A model generated the notes under the pieces. That model did no database searches and was not told where the DNA came from. It was given only the letters and a program-made list of their open reading frames with translations. DNA of 32,190 nt, from positions 1 through 32,190 of the forward strand of contig MHBL01000018.1 of the NCBI GenBank assembly GCA_001803235.1, written 5' to 3'. Of the stretch, positions 32,111 to 32,190 are shown piece by piece. Numbering within the stretch: position 1 is the stretch's first letter; every line of letters starts with the position of its first letter. Position numbers and translations under genes: made by a program. This DNA is from Lentisphaerae bacterium RIFOXYA12_64_32. Its GTDB lineage: Bacteria; Verrucomicrobiota; Lentisphaeria; Oligosphaerales; YB12-FULL-65-16.

Positions 32111-32190
32111 GGCCTTTCTCCTCTTGGTTCTCGCGATCGTCGTCGCAATCTTCTTTCGATAGGGCGATGTACTTGACTCCCCCCCCCCCC

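Noticed and set aside
1..32190. tRNA or rRNA genes
   Set aside because: I saw no cloverleaf with a TTCRANNC arm nor rRNA-like conserved blocks in the spacers; a covariance-model search would settle this.

Overview
This is a G+C-rich (roughly 65% by eye) stretch of a bacterial chromosome with the gene mix of a PVC-type or neighbouring lineage (Planctomycetota, Lentisphaerota, Kiritimatiellota or Hydrogenedentota). The signs are a DUF4838 glycosidase-like protein, CBM9-like domains, short 'neutral ceramidase-like' proteins, a DUF58/BatA pair and spacers full of hairpin repeats. The lineage is an inference from gene families; there is no rRNA or other marker gene. Two glycyl radical enzymes point to an anaerobic or facultative life style. 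The window ends in a run of C, so the right edge may be a contig end.

Layout. 79-4453 (minus): a secreted protein of three tandem repeats and a large secreted DUF4838/CBM9 protein. 4769-8756 (plus): DUF58 protein, BatA-like membrane protein, and an XerC/D-type tyrosine recombinase. 9049-10092 (plus): a secreted beta-sandwich protein. 10093-10754: repeat-rich spacer ending in a good sigma-70-type promoter. 10770-22631 (plus): a catabolic cluster of a FadR-type regulator, 2-hydroxyacid dehydrogenase, fumarylacetoacetate hydrolase-family enzyme, aldehyde dehydrogenase, two glycyl radical enzymes, a chimeric short SDR, an extended SDR and a classical SDR, closed by a convergent amidohydrolase (22705-23541, minus). 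23764-23937: a MITE-like element with target-site duplication. 24010-24683: Phd/VapC-type toxin-antitoxin pair. 24795-32110 (minus): cyclic-nucleotide-type K+ channel, two ceramidase-like hydrolases and, between these two, a large secreted glycosidase-like protein.

How the genes may work together. The central cluster holds the parts of a non-phosphorylative sugar-acid route (sugar dehydrogenase, lactonase, keto-acid dehydrogenase, diketo-acid hydrolase, aldehyde dehydrogenase), but no metal-dependent sugar-acid dehydratase is visible. Both glycyl radical enzymes carry the Cys-x-Glu pattern found in radical dehydratases and lyases of the family. The inference offered here is that a radical dehydration or cleavage step replaces the usual dehydratase. 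The flanking secreted glycosidase-like proteins could supply the sugar. No activating enzyme for the glycyl radical enzymes is in the window.

The spacers are as notable as the genes. Five separate places carry two facing hairpins whose loops are complementary and whose stems differ by compensating base changes. Some have GTAG at the hairpin foot, as in REP sequences moved by RAYT-type transposases. One of them underlies the apparent N-terminus of the second glycyl radical enzyme and changes its likely start codon.
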